Source: Xanthobacteraceae bacterium
GTDB lineage: Bacteria; Pseudomonadota; Alphaproteobacteria; Rhizobiales; Xanthobacteraceae
Reading direction: 5' to 3'
Length of the DNA stretch: 64,000 nt
NCBI GenBank assembly: GCA_022841625.1
Contig: JALHRD010000011.1
Coordinates: 88,280-152,279 of the forward strand
Numbering within the stretch: the first letter of the stretch is position 1; every line of letters starts with the position of its first letter. Made by a program: the position numbers and the translations under genes. Under the pieces are notes generated by a model. It had not been told where the DNA came from. It made no database searches and saw nothing but the letters and a program-made list of their open reading frames with translations. Shown here piece by piece: positions 26,288 to 35,494 of the stretch.

Positions 26288-27415
26288 TCATCGAAACCGT
26301 GCGATCCGGAAGCGCGCAATGTCGAGCTTCGGGTCGGAACCGTCGGCGAGATCGGCAAGAATTTCACCGACCGCCGGCGCAAATTTGAAGCCGTGACCGG
26401 AGCAGGCCGATGCGACCAGAATTGACGGTGCGTCGGGCAGCCGGTCGACGATGAAATCGCCATCGGGCGTGACCGTGTAGAGGCAGGTCTTGGCATGCGT
26501 GAGCGCGCCGTTGGCCCCCGGCAGATGGTCGGCGACTGCGGCGCGGATCAAGGCCTCGTCCTCGGCCGAGACGTGGCGATCGTAGCGGTCGGGATCGACC
26601 GTTTGATCGCAATGATGGTGCTTGGCGACCTTGACGCCCGCGCCATGCAACGGAAAGCCGTAATGAACGCCGTGCGGGCTTTCGATCAGGAACACTGGAA
26701 ATTTCTTGGATGAGAAACGATCCGGCTCCTGGGACGCAAACCAGCCCATCACTTGCCGCGTGACGCGCAGCGGCAACCTGGCGCGCGGCAGCAGCGACGA
26801 TGTCCACGGTCCGGCCGCGACGATGGCGGTGCCGGCCGCGATGGTTGCATTGTCGGTGGTGATTTGCGCGCCCGCGGCCGTTGGCGCAATCGTGCGGACG
26901 GCCTCGCCGGTGCGGATCGTGGCGCCGTGCTGGCGCGCCAATGCCAGCAATGAGCGAACGCAGCTCTCCGCTTCCAGAAAGCCGCCGTCGCGCTGCACCA
27001 CGCCAACGTAATGCGGTGGCAGGTGGAACGCTGGGTATCGCCGCATCAGTTCGGCGGCGGCAAGCATTTCGTGCGGAATGTCATGCAAGCGCGCCGCCGC
27101 CAGTGTCCCGGCGACCAATTCGCCGTCGGGTGGGCCGATCTCGGCGACGCCGGTGATATGGAGCAAGGGCTGCGCGGCTTCGGCCGCGAGTTCGCGCCAC
27201 AATTCATAGGAGCGGCGGACCAGCGGCACATAGCTCGGATGTTCGAAATAAGCGAGCCGGATCACGCGGGTTTCGCCGTGCGAGGATCCGCGATCGTGGC
27301 CGGGCGCCAAGCGATCGATCCCGAGCACGCGTCGGCCGCGGCGGGCAAGATGGTACAGCGCCGCGCAGCCCATGACGCCGAGCCCGCACACCACGGCATC
27401 GTATTTTTCGGTCAT
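26288..27415 (-). CDS. Monomeric sarcosine oxidase/N-methyl-amino-acid oxidase family
   Basis: A 375-residue flavoprotein. The FAD-binding start reads YDAVVCGLGVMGCAALYHLA and DRLAPGHDRGSSHGETRVIR is the conserved flavin-contact block. The covalent flavin site is present as Cys in KTCLYTVTPDGDF, and the C-terminal CSGHGFKFAPAVGEILA is typical. It should oxidise N-methylated amino acids with release of formaldehyde and hydrogen peroxide; sarcosine and N-methyltryptophan are both possible. The ATG at 27415 was chosen since it begins just before the Rossmann strand. Confidence 0.88.
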   Translation of the reverse strand: MTEKYDAVVCGLGVMGCAALYHLARRGRRVLGIDRLAPGHDRGSSHGETRVIRLAYFEHPSYVPLVRRSYELWRELAAEAAQPLLHITGVAEIGPPDGELVAGTLAAARLHDIPHEMLAAAELMRRYPAFHLPPHYVGVVQRDGGFLEAESCVRSLLALARQHGATIRTGEAVRTIAPTAAGAQITTDNATIAAGTAIVAAGPWTSSLLPRARLPLRVTRQVMGWFASQEPDRFSSKKFPVFLIESPHGVHYGFPLHGAGVKVAKHHHCDQTVDPDRYDRHVSAEDEALIRAAVADHLPGANGALTHAKTCLYTVTPDGDFIVDRLPDAPSILVASACSGHGFKFAPAVGEILADLADGSDPKLDIARFRIARFR

Positions 27416-27519
27416 GGCGGTGCTGCTTCTCCCGCGGTCGGTGACGGTCGGCATCAATTCCATTGTATCGGAACATCGTCTAGTTTGCCGGCCCGAACCA
27501 CACACAACCGGCGAAACCA

Positions 27520-28455
27520 GTGGCGGACGCATTCGGTGATGAATCCCGGCCGGTGGTCGCGCTGACCGGCGCGACCGGCTTCATCGGTCGCTATCTGCTC
27601 AAGGTGCTGCCGCGGCGCGGCTATCGTCTGCGCGTGCTGCTGCGTCGCCCGAGCGCAACGCCGCTTGAATCCGCCAGCGCTGTGATCGGCGACCTTGTAC
27701 ATGCGCAGAACCTGTCGCAGGCGCTTGCCGGGGTCGATGCGGTGATTCATTCGGCCGGGCTGGCACACGCCATGTCCGGGACGCCGGACAACGATTACCG
27801 GCTCATCAACACCGAGGCCACAATCCGTCTCGCGCAGGCGGCGCAGCGCGCTGGCGCGCGGCGGTTTGTGTTTTTGTCGTCGATCCGCGCGCAATGCGGC
27901 CCTGTAGACGATGTGGTCCAAACCGAACGCTTGGCGCCGCGGCCGGTCGATGCCTATGGCCGCTCCAAGCTTGCGGCCGAGCAGGGGCTTGCGGCGCTCG
28001 ATTTTGATTGGGTGGCGTTGCGGCCGGTGCTGGTCTATGGGCCTGGCGTCGAAGGCAACATGGCGGCGCTTGTTCACCTTGCGCAATCGCGCCTGCCGCT
28101 GCCGTTCGGCAGCCTGACAGCGCGCCGGTCGCTTTTGTCGCTCGAAAATCTCGCGCAAGCCATCGATTGCGTGCTGCGAGCACCGGCGCCGCTGCGGCGG
28201 CCGCTCATTGTTGCGGATCCGGAACCATTGTCGCTGCCAGAAATGATCGCTGCCATCCGCCGTGGCCTTGGGCGAAGGCCGGGTCTCTTTCCGTTGCCAC
28301 CGTCAATGCTTGCGGCGATATGCCGGATGGTCGGTCGCGAGGAAGCTTTTCGACGGATTGCCGGCGCGCTGGTCGCTGATGTGGCGGAACTCCGGCGGCT
28401 CGGTTGGGCGCCTTCGGTTACTGCACAGGAAGGTTTGGAAAGGCTTGTTCGGTGA
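27520..28455 (+). CDS. NAD-dependent epimerase/dehydratase family protein
   Basis: A 311-residue extended short-chain dehydrogenase. The nucleotide motif is TGATGFIGRYLL (about residues 15-26) and the active site is YGRSK in DAYGRSKLAAEQ. The sugar-nucleotide-type C-terminal half is present. The GTG start at 27520 is weakly supported; a GTG at 27553 is an alternative. Substrate unknown, possibly a UDP-sugar. The extensin-like gene begins 63 bases downstream on the same strand, so they may be co-transcribed. Confidence 0.82.
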   Translation: MADAFGDESRPVVALTGATGFIGRYLLKVLPRRGYRLRVLLRRPSATPLESASAVIGDLVHAQNLSQALAGVDAVIHSAGLAHAMSGTPDNDYRLINTEATIRLAQAAQRAGARRFVFLSSIRAQCGPVDDVVQTERLAPRPVDAYGRSKLAAEQGLAALDFDWVALRPVLVYGPGVEGNMAALVHLAQSRLPLPFGSLTARRSLLSLENLAQAIDCVLRAPAPLRRPLIVADPEPLSLPEMIAAIRRGLGRRPGLFPLPPSMLAAICRMVGREEAFRRIAGALVADVAELRRLGWAPSVTAQEGLERLVR

Positions 28456-28518
28456 GCTATGCATGCCGCGCCGGATCGGCATGGCGATTGGGATGGCGAT
28501 CGGAATGGAGCGGGTCAG

Positions 28519-29289
28519 GTGAAACGCGGCGGCGCCATTATCATGTTAACGGCCTTGATCGAAGTCGCGGCGGCGCAGGATGTCCCGCTGCCGCGTCCGC
28601 GTCCGAATGTCGACGCGGCTCCCGCAGCGAAAATTGCGGCGCCCGCCGTGCTTTCGGCCTGCCGCATGCGGCTGACACCGGAGCTTGCCATTGCGCCTTC
28701 GATCGATGCCGTCGAGGGGTCCGGCGAATGCGGCGGCGCTGACATGGTGAGGCTTGAGGCGGTGGTGCTGCCCAATAAGGTTCGAGTCGAGATCAATCCG
28801 CCGGCCGTGCTCCGCTGCGGAATGGCCGAAGCAGTCGTCGATTGGGTGCGGGACGACCTGGCGCAGCTCACTGCGTTCAATCTGGGGTCGCACTTACACT
28901 CGGTCAGAAATTTTGCCGCTTATCACTGCCGGACCCGCAACAACGTCATCGGCGCGGCGATGAGCGAACACGGCAGGGGCAATGCGTTGGATGTGCGCGG
29001 GATCACGTTGGTTGGCGGCCGAACGGTCGATCCGACCGACCCGCAAGTGTCGCGGGAGTTTCGCGAGGGCTGGAAAAAGAGCGTATGCGCACGTTTCTCC
29101 ACGGTGCTGGGCCCCGGCTCCGACGGCTATCATGAGAATCACATCCATGTGGACCTCATGGAGCGGCGCAGCGGCTATCGCGGCATGTGCCAATGGGACG
29201 TACGTTTACCGGAGGCGGCATCGCCGGAGATTGCGGTGCCGTTGCCAAGGCCACGACCGAATTTCGAACTGTCGACGGCGCGCCAATAG
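28519..29289 (+). CDS. Extensin-family protein, cell-envelope
   Basis: A 256-residue protein with a signal-like start (VKRGGAIIMLTALIEVAAAQ) and a Pro-rich linker (DVPLPRPRPNVD). The extensin-like C-terminal domain, about residues 55-240, shows AYHCRTRN, MSEHGRGNALDVRGITL and GYHENHIHVDL, matching the D,D-peptidase-like His/Asp pattern of this family. A second PLPRPRPNF motif ends the protein. GGAG lies eight bases before the GTG at 28519; an ATG at 28459 is the alternative. Cysteines are paired for the periplasm. The family probably acts on peptidoglycan. Confidence 0.82.
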   Translation: MKRGGAIIMLTALIEVAAAQDVPLPRPRPNVDAAPAAKIAAPAVLSACRMRLTPELAIAPSIDAVEGSGECGGADMVRLEAVVLPNKVRVEINPPAVLRCGMAEAVVDWVRDDLAQLTAFNLGSHLHSVRNFAAYHCRTRNNVIGAAMSEHGRGNALDVRGITLVGGRTVDPTDPQVSREFREGWKKSVCARFSTVLGPGSDGYHENHIHVDLMERRSGYRGMCQWDVRLPEAASPEIAVPLPRPRPNFELSTARQ

Positions 29290-29333
29290 CGGCTGCTTGT
29301 CGGCAGGATCAATCTTAGAACTGAAAATTCAGA

Positions 29334-30002
29334 CTACTGGCCGGAGGTGCTGGTCATCGCCATGCGCGGGCTTACTGGCGAATCGCCCTGCCGTGGAGCC
29401 AGCACCACAACGATCGCCCCCATCTTTACCCGATTGTACAGGTCGATGACATCCTCATTGGTCATGCGGATGCAGCCGGATGAAATCGCCTGCCCGATAT
29501 GTTCGGGTTGGTTGGTGCCGTGAATACGGAACAGGGTATCGCGATTGCCCTGGAACAGATAAATTCCACGGGCGCCGAGCGGATTATGCGCGCCGCCCTC
29601 GACGCGGTCCGGCACATCCGGAATGCGCCGCTTGATGTCGGCGGTCGGAACCCAGGCAGGCCACTCTTCCTTACGGCCGACCTTTGCCACCCCCCAGAAC
29701 GACAGGGCATCCTCGCCGACGGTGACGCCGTAGCGGATCGCCTTTCGATCGGGCAACACGTAATAAAGGTAGCGGGCATCGGAATCGACCACGATCGAGC
29801 CAGGCGCCTCGGAGCGGTGATAGGCGACAATGTGGCGCTGATAGGCCTGGGGAATCGTCGCCGGCGCATAGGGTGCATTGGCGAGCAATTTACGGTCGCG
29901 CGGCGTAAAGTTGGCGTCGGTTGAAGGCTCGAGCGTAGCCTGCATACAGCCGCCCAGCACCAGGCCGATGAAGCAAAGAACCGTGCTGCTACGCACTGCC
30001 AT
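29334..30002 (-). CDS. L,D-transpeptidase (YkuD domain), lipoprotein
   Basis: A 222-residue lipoprotein: lipobox LGGC at residues 16-19 follows VLCFIGLV. The YkuD domain (about residues 65-205) has the active site HGTNQPEHIGQAISSGCIRM with its catalytic Cys. L,D-transpeptidases crosslink peptidoglycan (3-3) or attach proteins to it; rhizobial envelopes rely on this. The adjacent extensin-like gene converges on it, which fits a cell-wall theme. Confidence 0.92.
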   Translation of the reverse strand: MAVRSSTVLCFIGLVLGGCMQATLEPSTDANFTPRDRKLLANAPYAPATIPQAYQRHIVAYHRSEAPGSIVVDSDARYLYYVLPDRKAIRYGVTVGEDALSFWGVAKVGRKEEWPAWVPTADIKRRIPDVPDRVEGGAHNPLGARGIYLFQGNRDTLFRIHGTNQPEHIGQAISSGCIRMTNEDVIDLYNRVKMGAIVVVLAPRQGDSPVSPRMAMTSTSGQ

Positions 30003-30644
30003 GACAAACCCTATCCCGCGATATGGCGCGGCCCGAACCTGCGATCCCGACTCGTCTTAAACAAAATAACTTAAAATCACCCAATAGTTCCAGTGCTTTT
30101 GGGCAATCATAGGGCGTTGTTCCGGTGCCTGTGGCAGGAATGCCGCAGTTAGGGTATCTCGATGGGGCATGTGGAATCAAAATTTATCGCCGGAGTTGAA
30201 CTTTTGGTGTTGGTGCGTCCGGGGCGCAACCTGCCAGCGTCGCGCGCCAGATTTTGATTTGGCCGATCGACGTCGCTAGGAATCCTTATAACCATTTAGT
30301 ATTTAAAGATAATTTACGAAAAATCGGCCCACAAAATGCGCCCTGGGAGGTTTTCGTTCGTCCGGCATTTGTCAAAGTGATGCCGGGACGCTTGCTGGCG
30401 TCAAAGCGCAAGAGCTCCATCTTTAAGGCGACATAATCCGGCCTTGGACGCCCCGCACCAGTCGGAACGGCGGGGAGAACCATTTTTGGCTGCCCGGGGA
30501 ACGCGCGGTGCAATCAAATCGCCTTGCGCGACTCGCGGTTCATGAGCCATCAAATGGCTAGGCATTTGGGCCGGCCCTGGTCCAATCCGGTCGGCCCGAC
30601 GGCGCCGCCCGCCAAACGTGGGGTCTTTAGTTGGGGGAGGGTTC
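30003..30644. other. Intergenic region between L,D-transpeptidase and CorA
   Basis: About 640 bases. The segment 30285-30330 is distinctly AT-rich (TTATAACCATTTAGTATTTA), unlike its surroundings, and could be a promoter or replaced DNA. No frame gives a recognised protein. GGGGGAGGG just before 30645 is the corA ribosome site. Confidence 0.5.
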
Positions 30645-31622
30645 ATGCTCTCGGTCTATGTGCCCCATGGAGCGTGCCTTGAGCGCGTCAAGGTCGATGC
30701 CGACGCCACGCTCCCGGAAAACGGCATCTGGTTTGACCTCTTCAGCCCCACGCTGGCCGAGGACAAGCTGCTTGAGCGCCACCTCGGCATCGCGGTGCCC
30801 ACCCGCGAAGAGATGCAGGAAATCGAGGTCACCAGCCGCCTCTATGTCGAAAACGGCGCGCGCTACATGACCGCGACCATGATGTGCCAGTCCGATACCG
30901 ACACGCCGAAAACCACGGCGGTTACCTTTATCCTGTCGGGGCATCGGCTGGTTACCGTTCGCTATGACGAGCCGAGGCCATTCACGATCGTTGGCAACAA
31001 GCTCTGCCGGACCTCGCCCGGCGGCGCGACTGGCGAAACCGTGCTGATGGAACTGCTCGATGCGGTCATTGATCGTGCCGCCGATATTCTGGAGCGGATT
31101 GGCGTCAACGTGGACCAAGTCTCACACGATATCTTCGAGCCGGAGGATACGGGAACATCGAGCGCGCGCAATTATCGGAATATTCTCAGGGCGATCGGCC
31201 GCAGGGGGGATCTGACCTCCAAGGTGCGCGAGAGCCTGGTGTCGATCGGCCGCGTGTTGCTCTATCTTGCTAACGAAGCCGACAGTATGAAATGGGCAAA
31301 GGACACCCGAGGCGAGCTTCGCGGCATGCAGCGCGACGTCCAATCGCTGTCCGACCACGCCGCTTATTTGTCCAACAAGATCACCTTCCTGCTCGACGCC
31401 ATGCTGGGTGTGGTCAATCTGGAGCAGAACAACATCATCAAGCTGTTCTCGGTGGTTGCGGTCGTGTTCATGCCGCCGACGCTGATCGCGTCAATCTACG
31501 GCATGAACTTCAAGCACATGCCGGAACTGCAATGGGAATACGGGTACCTCATGGCGGTCATCCTTATGGTCTGTGTCGCGATCGGACCCCTGGCGTACTT
31601 CCGATGGAAGAAATGGTTTTGA
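30645..31622 (+). CDS. corA: Magnesium/divalent-cation transporter CorA family
   Basis: A 325-residue CorA-type channel. The N-terminal soluble domain is followed by a long stalk helix and two C-terminal membrane helices. The signature reads YGMNFKHMPEL between the helices, and the last is GYLMAVILMVCVAIGPLAYF. The strong GGGGGAGGG ribosome site fixes the ATG at 30645. A single-gene unit; it may import magnesium, cobalt or nickel. It converges on pdxH. Confidence 0.93.
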   Translation: MLSVYVPHGACLERVKVDADATLPENGIWFDLFSPTLAEDKLLERHLGIAVPTREEMQEIEVTSRLYVENGARYMTATMMCQSDTDTPKTTAVTFILSGHRLVTVRYDEPRPFTIVGNKLCRTSPGGATGETVLMELLDAVIDRAADILERIGVNVDQVSHDIFEPEDTGTSSARNYRNILRAIGRRGDLTSKVRESLVSIGRVLLYLANEADSMKWAKDTRGELRGMQRDVQSLSDHAAYLSNKITFLLDAMLGVVNLEQNNIIKLFSVVAVVFMPPTLIASIYGMNFKHMPELQWEYGYLMAVILMVCVAIGPLAYFRWKKWF

Positions 31623-31660
31623 CGCAGACGTAAGCCTCAAACCGGCGCCACCGCGTGGGT

Positions 31661-32299
31661 TCAAGGATAAAGCCGCGTCTTGCGCCATGGCTCGTTAGGG
31701 GTCGTGCGCCGGAACTCGACCCGGTCATGCAGCCGGTACGGGCGGTCGTGCCAGAATTCCATGACCAGGGGTTTAAGCCGGAAGCCGGACCAGTTCGGCG
31801 GCCGTGGCACGGTTCCGACAGCGTATTTCGCCATGGTCAGCGCAATCGCTTTTTCGAATGCCATGCGGCTTTCGAGCGGCGCCGACTGCTTGCTCGCCCA
31901 GGCGCCAATCTGCGCTAGCCGCGGCCGGGTCGCGAAATAAGCATCGGCCTCGGCCGCATCGACCGGCGCGACGATGCCGCGCAAGCGCACCTGGCGGCTG
32001 AGCGATTTCCAATGAAACACCAGCGCGGCCTTGGGACGGTGGCTGAGCTCCTGGCCCTTCGGGCTCTCCAAGTTGGTGTAGAAGACGAATCCGTTCTCGT
32101 CATGACCCTTAAGCAGGACCATTCTGACGTTCGGTAGATCGTCGGCATCGACGGTCGCCAACGCCATGGCGCTGGCGTCGGAAGGCTCCGTCCGCTGGGC
32201 TTCCGCGTACCACGCCGTAAACAGCTGCAATGGCGCGTCGGCTTCGGTGAAATCACCGCCTGTTAACTCATTTCTGTCTTGTATCGGCGAATCTGCCAT
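31661..32299 (-). CDS. pdxH: Pyridoxamine 5'-phosphate oxidase
   Basis: A 212-residue FMN enzyme that oxidises pyridoxine/pyridoxamine phosphate to pyridoxal 5'-phosphate. Visible: [50 protein letters not shown] and the C-terminal [18 protein letters not shown], ending in WRKTRLYP. All FMN-binding positions are kept. The surface-lipoprotein gene is divergent 85 bases away. This pair, with dnaJ, fabI and aroC, is a conserved order in the group. Confidence 0.95.
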   Translation of the reverse strand: MADSPIQDRNELTGGDFTEADAPLQLFTAWYAEAQRTEPSDASAMALATVDADDLPNVRMVLLKGHDENGFVFYTNLESPKGQELSHRPKAALVFHWKSLSRQVRLRGIVAPVDAAEADAYFATRPRLAQIGAWASKQSAPLESRMAFEKAIALTMAKYAVGTVPRPPNWSGFRLKPLVMEFWHDRPYRLHDRVEFRRTTPNEPWRKTRLYP

Positions 32300-32384
32300 C
32301 CGGGAGTACCTATTGGTGCCTTGTTCCTGGTTGCGGCCGCCTACTTATAGAGGAAGCGATTTCGCCCGGCCATGCGGCCGCGCG

Positions 32385-32834
32385 ATGCGAGGCTGGTTGT
32401 TAATGGGTTACGCCGTGCTGGCGCCGGCCTTGGGTGGCTGCAGTTTCTCCTATCAGCTTGACGCCATGTTCGCGCGCGAGCGCGAGCTTGAGACGGCATC
32501 GATCCGGTCGGCCGCTACGCTTCCAAAACCGCCGCGCGGGAGCGGCGCTGCCGCGCTTGAGGAGCGCGATCTTGCCGCTGCCCGCGCGGCGGTGAGCGAG
32601 GCGCTCGGCAACGAGGGGCGTGACGCCAGCATTCCTTGGGACAATCCGGTCACCGGCGCGCGCGGTACGGTCACGCCGCTTTCGAGCGCCTACAGCCTGG
32701 ACGGGGCGACTTGCCGCGACTTCCTGGCGAGCTATGTTCGCAAGGGATCGGAGGATTGGCTGCAGGGTGAAGCCTGCCGCGGCGCCCAAGGCCGGTGGGA
32801 AGTGCGCGCCATGCGTCCCTGGCAGCGGTCATAG
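32385..32834 (+). CDS. RT0821/Lpp0805-type surface lipoprotein
   Basis: A 149-residue outer-envelope lipoprotein (lipobox ALGGC after VLAPA). The mature part carries IPWDNPVTGARGTVTPLSSAY, CRDFLASYV and CRGAQGRWEVR, the pattern of 17-kDa antigen/RT0821-type proteins. The start at 32385 gives the best lipoprotein signal; ATG 32403 would also work. Role unknown; members are often surface antigens. Upstream pdxH is divergent. Confidence 0.85.
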   Translation: MRGWLLMGYAVLAPALGGCSFSYQLDAMFARERELETASIRSAATLPKPPRGSGAAALEERDLAAARAAVSEALGNEGRDASIPWDNPVTGARGTVTPLSSAYSLDGATCRDFLASYVRKGSEDWLQGEACRGAQGRWEVRAMRPWQRS

Positions 32835-32934
32835 CGTATGTACGGTTGGATCGAAGCGTTGCGCGCTGCCGCGGGGCTCCCCACATCTGAAATCAGGCTG
32901 ATACCCGCCGTGAGCGGGGCTGGAGGGCAAGAGG

Positions 32935-33912
32935 ATGCGCGACCCCTATAGCGTCTTGGGGGTGTCCCGGAGCGCGAGCGCCGCGGACATCAAGAGCGCA
33001 TATCGCAAGCTTGCCAAGAAGCTTCATCCGGATGCCAATAAACACGATCCTAAGGCGGCCTCGCGGTTCTCCGAGCTGAATGCTGCCTATGAAATCGTCG
33101 GCGACGACGACAAGCGCAAAGCATTTGACAGCGGCGCGATCGACGCCGAGGGCAAACCGCGCTTTCAGGGGTTTGGCGGCATGCGCGGTGGGGCGGGTGG
33201 ACCGTCTGCCGGTCACGAAGGCGCGTTCGAAACCTTCTCCTGGGGGCCGGACGGTGCGCGTCGCTCGGGGCGGCGTGGCGGCGGCTTTGAAGAAGTATTG
33301 CGTGACATGTTCGGCGGTGTTGGCGGCGCCGCGCGTGGCCGGCGCGGCGGTGGAATGCAGTTTGAAGATGAAGATCCCGCCCAAGCGCCGGGCCGCGACA
33401 TCGCCGCAACCGCCACCATTTCGCTTGAAGAGGCGGCGAACGGTACCACCCGCCGCGTCGGACTGCCGACCGGCAAGGAACTTGAAGTAAAAATCCCGGC
33501 TGGGCTTACCGATGGTCAGCAGATCAGGCTCAAGGGACAGGGCTTGGCGCTGCCCGGCGGCCGCGCTGGCGACGTGTTGATCACGGTTGAAATCGCACCG
33601 CACCACCAATTCGAGCGCGCAGGCAACGATCTGCGGATCGAGCTTCCGGTGACGCTTTACGAGGCGGTGCTGGGCGCGAAGGTGCGGGTGCCGACTTTGG
33701 GTGGCGCGGTCGAGCTATCGATCCCGGCCAACACCAGCTCCGGCCGTACCTTCCGCCTCAAAGGCAAGGGGTTTCCCGCCAAGAACGGCGCCGGCGATCT
33801 GATGGCAACCGTGCGCATCGTGCTGCCGGAGAAGGGCGACCAGTCTCTCGACGAACTGATGGAGTCATGGCGCGCGCTGCGACCCTATGACCCCCGCAAG
33901 GACATCGGTTGA
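32935..33912 (+). CDS. DnaJ-family co-chaperone without zinc finger (CbpA-like)
   Basis: A 325-residue class B J-protein. The J-domain (residues 1-65) has LHPDANKHDP with the HPD triad. A Gly-rich linker (about 75-150, FGGMRGGAGG, GGVGGAARGRRGGG) precedes the two C-terminal substrate domains starting near DIAATATISLEEAANG and containing GRAGDVLITVEI. No CxxCxGxG repeats occur, so it is CbpA-like. The longer Gly-Arg linker than usual is notable. The gene precedes, on the opposite strand, the anti-sigma gene. Confidence 0.9.
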   Translation: MRDPYSVLGVSRSASAADIKSAYRKLAKKLHPDANKHDPKAASRFSELNAAYEIVGDDDKRKAFDSGAIDAEGKPRFQGFGGMRGGAGGPSAGHEGAFETFSWGPDGARRSGRRGGGFEEVLRDMFGGVGGAARGRRGGGMQFEDEDPAQAPGRDIAATATISLEEAANGTTRRVGLPTGKELEVKIPAGLTDGQQIRLKGQGLALPGGRAGDVLITVEIAPHHQFERAGNDLRIELPVTLYEAVLGAKVRVPTLGGAVELSIPANTSSGRTFRLKGKGFPAKNGAGDLMATVRIVLPEKGDQSLDELMESWRALRPYDPRKDIG

Positions 33913-33923
33913 CCGCGTCTGAT

Positions 33924-34730
33924 TTAGGAGCCCTTGCGCGAAATCAACGGGACGGCTGCGCCGCGCCTGGGCGGGTTCTCGATCTGCTCGTAGACCGTGC
34001 GCGCAATCTTGGCGAGCTGCTCGCGGTCATCCGGCCCGCTGACCACATAACCGATCTCGCTCTCGACCCAATGCATCGCCGCGACATCGCCGCCGGATTG
34101 ATAGCGCAGTGCGGTGCGGGCCTTTTTTGAGCGTGAGCAGTAGAACGTATAGCGTTCGCCGCTCGGGCCTTCATACATGAACAGCGCCGCTGGCCCGATC
34201 GGGCCGGGCAGCAGCCGGCCGCCTAGCAGCTTGAGCGAATACTCTTTCAGGTCGGGCGCCCGGAGTTCGGCGCCGACACGTTTCGAAAGCCAGGGAACAA
34301 GGTGCTGCTCGGCGGCACGCACTTCGACCGGATGCCGGACTTCCGCAACATAGAGCTTATGCGCGCCAAGCGCTTCGGTGGTCATGATCTCAAGCGCGGT
34401 TGGTGCGGGCGCGGTCGCGGCCCGTCCAACCCAGCCGGCAACGATGCCGGCGGTGGCCGCGAGCAATGCCGCCGCTGCGATCATGCGCCACGGCGTGCGC
34501 GGTCGCGCCAGTTTGGAGATGTCAAACCGCGCTGGCATAGGCTCTTCCGCCACCGCGCCGTAGCGGTTGCGTACCGCCGCCGCCAACGCGCGCCACGCTG
34601 CGACCTGCGCGGCGTCGTCGGGATGGGCGGCGAGCCACGCCTCGACTGCCGCTTGGCGATCGTCCGGCAGCATGCCGTCGACATAGGCGTGAAGTTCGTC
34701 GACGGTCACCGGTGAATTATGGTCGGTCAT
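33924..34730 (-). CDS. Anti-sigma factor, membrane bound
   Basis: A 268-residue protein with an N-terminal zinc-less anti-sigma helix bundle (VTVDELHAYVDGMLPDDRQAAVEAWL, about residues 8-50), one membrane helix (MIAAAALLAATAGIVAGWVG, about 83-102) and a periplasmic domain with a C-terminal block (LFMYEGPSGERYTFYCSRSKK). It is 68 bases behind the sigma gene and should hold that sigma factor at the membrane until a signal releases it. Trigger unknown. Confidence 0.82.
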   Translation of the reverse strand: MTDHNSPVTVDELHAYVDGMLPDDRQAAVEAWLAAHPDDAAQVAAWRALAAAVRNRYGAVAEEPMPARFDISKLARPRTPWRMIAAAALLAATAGIVAGWVGRAATAPAPTALEIMTTEALGAHKLYVAEVRHPVEVRAAEQHLVPWLSKRVGAELRAPDLKEYSLKLLGGRLLPGPIGPAALFMYEGPSGERYTFYCSRSKKARTALRYQSGGDVAAMHWVESEIGYVVSGPDDREQLAKIARTVYEQIENPPRRGAAVPLISRKGS

Positions 34731-34798
34731 TGTGACGTCCCTCGACGTTCGCTCGTTTCATTTTCATGCAATGGGTACATCTTGGTCTGCTGCATCAT

Positions 34799-35290
34799 TT
34801 ACTTGACGCGCCGCAGCGTCGGGCGCGCGCCGTCGAGAAAGGACTTGATCTGCATGCGCGCGCGGGCCAGCCGCGACATCACTGTGCCGATCGGAACACC
34901 CTGGATCTCGGCGACTTCGCGATAGCTCATTCCTTCAAGCACCACTAACAACAGCGTGATGCGTTGGTCCTCCGCCAGTGACGCCAGCGCACGTTCGATG
35001 TCGCGTCCGCCGGCTTCCGGGCCCATTGTGCCGGGCGCATCATTGTCCTCGATTGAGGTGTGCGTTGGCCGGCGCGCCAGCGAGCGCAGCCGGTTGCGAT
35101 TGAGATTGGTCAGGATGGTGTATAGCCAACTGCGGATTTCTCCACCATGAAACAAATGTTCCGAACGCAATGCGCGCACCAGCGTGTCCTGCACCAGATC
35201 GTCCGCCAGTTCGGCGTTGTGGGTGAGCGCCCGTGCATAGCGCCGCAAGGACGGAATTGCCGCCTCGATGCTCGGTCGGAATCCACTCAC
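34799..35290 (-). CDS. ECF RNA polymerase sigma factor
   Basis: A 163-residue extracytoplasmic-function sigma factor. Region 2 spans about residues 8-75 (LRRYARALTHNAELADDLVQDTLVRAL, then SWLYTILTNLNRNRLR) and region 4 about 105-155 (MSYREVAEIQGVPIGTVMSRLARARMQ). Of several candidate starts, the GTG at 35290 has GGAGG about eight bases upstream and fits the family length; a much longer frame upstream is rejected. Forms a unit with the anti-sigma gene downstream. The unit separates dnaJ from fabI. Confidence 0.85.
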   Translation of the reverse strand: MSGFRPSIEAAIPSLRRYARALTHNAELADDLVQDTLVRALRSEHLFHGGEIRSWLYTILTNLNRNRLRSLARRPTHTSIEDNDAPGTMGPEAGGRDIERALASLAEDQRITLLLVVLEGMSYREVAEIQGVPIGTVMSRLARARMQIKSFLDGARPTLRRVK

Positions 35291-35494
35291 CCCATCCTCC
35301 GCTGACTGGTCGACGCGGCCTCGCCGGCGGCCGCACCTGTAGGATGCTAGGCTATGCGGCATTGCTTCAATGGAAAACCCGCCTGGGCGGCCGCTATTCC
35401 CGGACCGATGGGCTCGTTCGCATTCCACGGCTGCTTGAAGGGCCAGTGACCCTATGCCATACGAGGCCGCTCTCCGGGGCGGAGCGAGGAAACC

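Noticed and set aside
30286..30513. 75-residue frame on the - strand in the corA upstream gap
   Set aside because: No domain and no ribosome site; it spans the AT-rich segment that looks regulatory.
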